Shown: positions 61,901 through 64,000 of the stretch, one piece after another | Layout: the number at the start of each line of letters is the position of its first letter | Numbering within the stretch: the first letter of the stretch is position 1 | Assembly (NCBI RefSeq): GCF_932526225.1 | Contig: NC_064034.1 | Location: forward strand, 19,590,927-19,654,926 | DNA length: 64,000 nt | From: Nematostella vectensis | Taxonomy: Eukaryota > Cnidaria > Anthozoa > Actiniaria > Edwardsiidae | Direction of reading: 5' to 3' | Program-made: the position numbers and the translations under genes | Notes under the pieces: generated by a model | What the model was told of the DNA's origin: nothing | What the model saw: only the letters and a program-made list of their open reading frames with translations | Databases searched by the model: none

Positions 61901-64000
61901 TGTGTTCGTTTGACCGATTCTCATACTTGTGTTTGACCGATTCTCATACTTGTGTTTGACCGATTCTCATACTTGTGTTTGATCGATTCTCATACTTGTG
62001 TTGCGTTTGACTGATTCTCATACTTGTGTTGCGTTTGACCGATTCTTATACTTGCGTTCGACCGATTCTCATACTTGCGTTTGACCGATTCTCATACTTG
62101 TGTTTGACCGATTCTCATACTTGTGTTACGTTTGACCGATTCTCATACTTGTGTTTGACCGATTCTCATACTTGTGTTGCGTTTGACCGATTCTCATACT
62201 TGTGTTGCGTTTGACCGATTCTCATACTTGTGTTTGACCGATTCTCATACTTGTGTTTGATCGATTCTCATACTTGTGTTGCGTTTGACTGATTCTCATA
62301 CTTGTGTTTGACCGATTCTCCTACTTGTGTTGCGTTTGACCGATTCTCATACTTGTGTTTGACCGATTCTCATACTTGTGTTGCGTTTGACCGATTCTCA
62401 TACTTGTGTTTGACCGATTCTCATACTTGTGTTTGACCGATTCTCATACTTGTGTTTGACCGATTCTCATACTTGTGTTTGACCGATTCTCATACTTGTG
62501 TTTGACTGATTCTCATACTTGTGTTTGATCGATTCTCATACTTGTGTTGCGTTTGACTGATTCTCATACTTGTGTTGCGTTTGACCGATTCTTATACTTG
62601 CGTTTGACCGATTCTCATACTTGTGTTTGACCGATTCTCATACTTGTGTTGCGTTTGAACGATTCTCATACTTGTGTTTGACCGATTCTCCTACTTGTGT
62701 TGCGTTTGACCGATTCTCATACTTGTGTTTGACCGATTCTCATACTTGTGTTGCGTTTGACCGATTCTCATACTTGTAATTGACCGATTCTCATACTTGT
62801 GTTGCGTTTGACCGATTCTCATACTTGTGTTCGTTTGACCGATTCTCATACTTGTGTTTGACCGATTCTCATACTTGTGTTTGACCGATTCTCATACTTG
62901 TGTTTGATCGATTCTCATACTTGTGTTGCGTTTGACTGATTCTCATACTTGTGTTGCGTTTGACCGATTCTTATACTTGCGTTCGACCGATTCTCATACT
63001 TGCGTTTGACCGATTCTCATACTTGCGTTTGACCGATTCTCATACTTGTGTTACGTTTGACCGATTCTCATACTTGTGTTTGACCGATTCTCATACTTGT
63101 GTTGCGTTTGACCGATTCTCATACTTGTGTTGCGTTTGACCGATTCTCATACTTGTGTTTGACCGATTCTCATACTTGTGTTTGATCGATTCTCATACTT
63201 GTGTTGCGTTTGACTGATTCTCATACTTGTGTTGCGTTTGACCGATTCTTATACTTGCGTTTGACCGATTCTCATACTTGCGTTTGACCGATTCTCATAC
63301 TTGTGTTGCGTTTGACTGATTCTCATACTTGCGTTTGACCAATTCTCATACTTGTGTTTGACCGATTCTCATACTTGTGTTGCGTTTGAACGATTCTCAT
63401 ACTTGTGTTTGATCGATTCTCATACTTGTGTTGCGTTTGACCGATTCTCATACTTGTGTTGCGTTTGACCGATTCTCATACTTGTGTCGCGTTTGACCGA
63501 TTCTCATACTTGTGTTTGACCGATTCTTATACTTGCGTTGCGTTTGACCGATTCTCATACTTGTGTTGTGTTTGACCGATTCTCATACTTGTGTTGCGTT
63601 TGACTGATTCTCATACTTGTGTTGCGTTTGACCGATTCTTATACTTGCGTTTGACCGATTCTCATACTTGTGTTTGACCGATTCTCATACTTGTGTTGCG
63701 TTTGAACGATTCTCATACTTGTGTTTGACCGATTCTCCTACTTGTGTTGCGTTTGACCGATTCTCATACTTGTGTTTGACCGATTCTCATACTTGTGTTG
63801 CGTTTGACCGATTCTCATACTTGTGTTTGACCGATTCTCATAGTTGTGTTGCGTTTGACCGATTCTCATAGTTGTGTTGCGTTTGACCGATTCTCATACT
63901 TGTGTTTGACCGATTCTCATACTTGTGTTTGACTGATTCTCATACTTGTGTTGCGTTTGACTGATTCTCATACTTGTGTTGCGTTTGACCGATTCTTATA
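52905..64000 (+). repeat. 11-kb satellite of 23-bp and 28-bp units, continuing past the window
   Basis: Hundreds of units of GTTTGACCGATTCTCATACTTGT (23 bp, short) or the same preceded by GTTGC (28 bp, long) alternate in complex order. Marker variants (TTTAACAG, TTTGAACG, TTTGATCG, TCTCCTAC, TTGTAATTGACC, TGTGTTCGTTTG) recur in the same order, showing higher-order repeats. Equal-content segments are spaced 703, 2016 and 2390 bp. A seed-like single copy with non-repetitive flank begins near 52912. Frames such as repeated CLTDSHTCVAFDRFSYL are artefacts of the unit. Confidence 0.98.

Noticed and set aside
55491-63871. Repeated frames with CLTDSHTCVAFDRFSYL and, on the - strand, MRIGQTQHKYENRS
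   Set aside because: Translation artefacts of the 23/28-bp satellite; frames change whenever a long unit occurs.

Overview
This is animal nuclear DNA: GT-AG introns, two clearly recognisable multi-exon genes, an LTR retrotransposon, and about 22-23 kb of tandem repeats. It has no prokaryotic gene organisation. The genes are conserved across animals. The compact exons, intron positions and Mag-like Ty3 element suggest an invertebrate, plausibly an anthozoan cnidarian, but the species is an inference.

Layout, left to right. (1) 1-21180, + strand: the 3' part of FANCD2, the Fanconi anaemia D2 DNA-repair protein. There are 26 exons encoding 834 residues, and the gene runs off the left edge. Its introns are packed with minisatellites (79, 47, 54, 41, 73, 18-19 and 56 bp units). 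(2) 21181-25009: dispersed-repeat debris, a decayed BEL/Pao retrotransposon pol on the - strand carrying a 68-bp palindromic insertion, and the first, geneless part of a tandem unit. (3) 25010-29029, - strand: an intact, apparently young Ty3/Gypsy (Mag-like) LTR element with identical 123-bp LTRs, a 5-bp target duplication and one gag-pol frame. (4) 29030-44340, + strand: five tandem ~3.15-kb units, each with one intronless GT31 (beta-1,3-galactosyltransferase-like) gene. Four frames are open and one is frameshifted. Two different upstream cassettes are used among the copies. (5) 46158-51836, + strand: a complete 10-exon RP2 gene, the ARL3 GAP of the cilium, with a 1.6-kb array of 32-bp units in intron 7. 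(6) 52360-64000: a 66-bp repeat, then an 11-kb satellite of 23- and 28-bp units that runs off the right edge.

The most unusual observation is where the tandem repeats sit. In FANCD2 and RP2 at least 13 exon/intron junctions carry extra copies of the junction itself. In donor-type arrays the last bases of the exon plus the GT splice donor are repeated downstream. In acceptor-type arrays the polypyrimidine-AG plus the first bases of the exon are repeated upstream. The extreme case is 106 donor copies at an exact 41-bp period (13178-17483). The intact copy always sits at the array edge that touches the full exon. Introns here appear to have grown by tandem duplication across splice junctions, leaving rows of decoy splice sites that the spliceosome must ignore.

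The genes do not form a pathway together: FANCD2 acts in interstrand-crosslink repair, the GT31 enzymes in Golgi glycosylation, and RP2 in ciliary lipid-protein trafficking.
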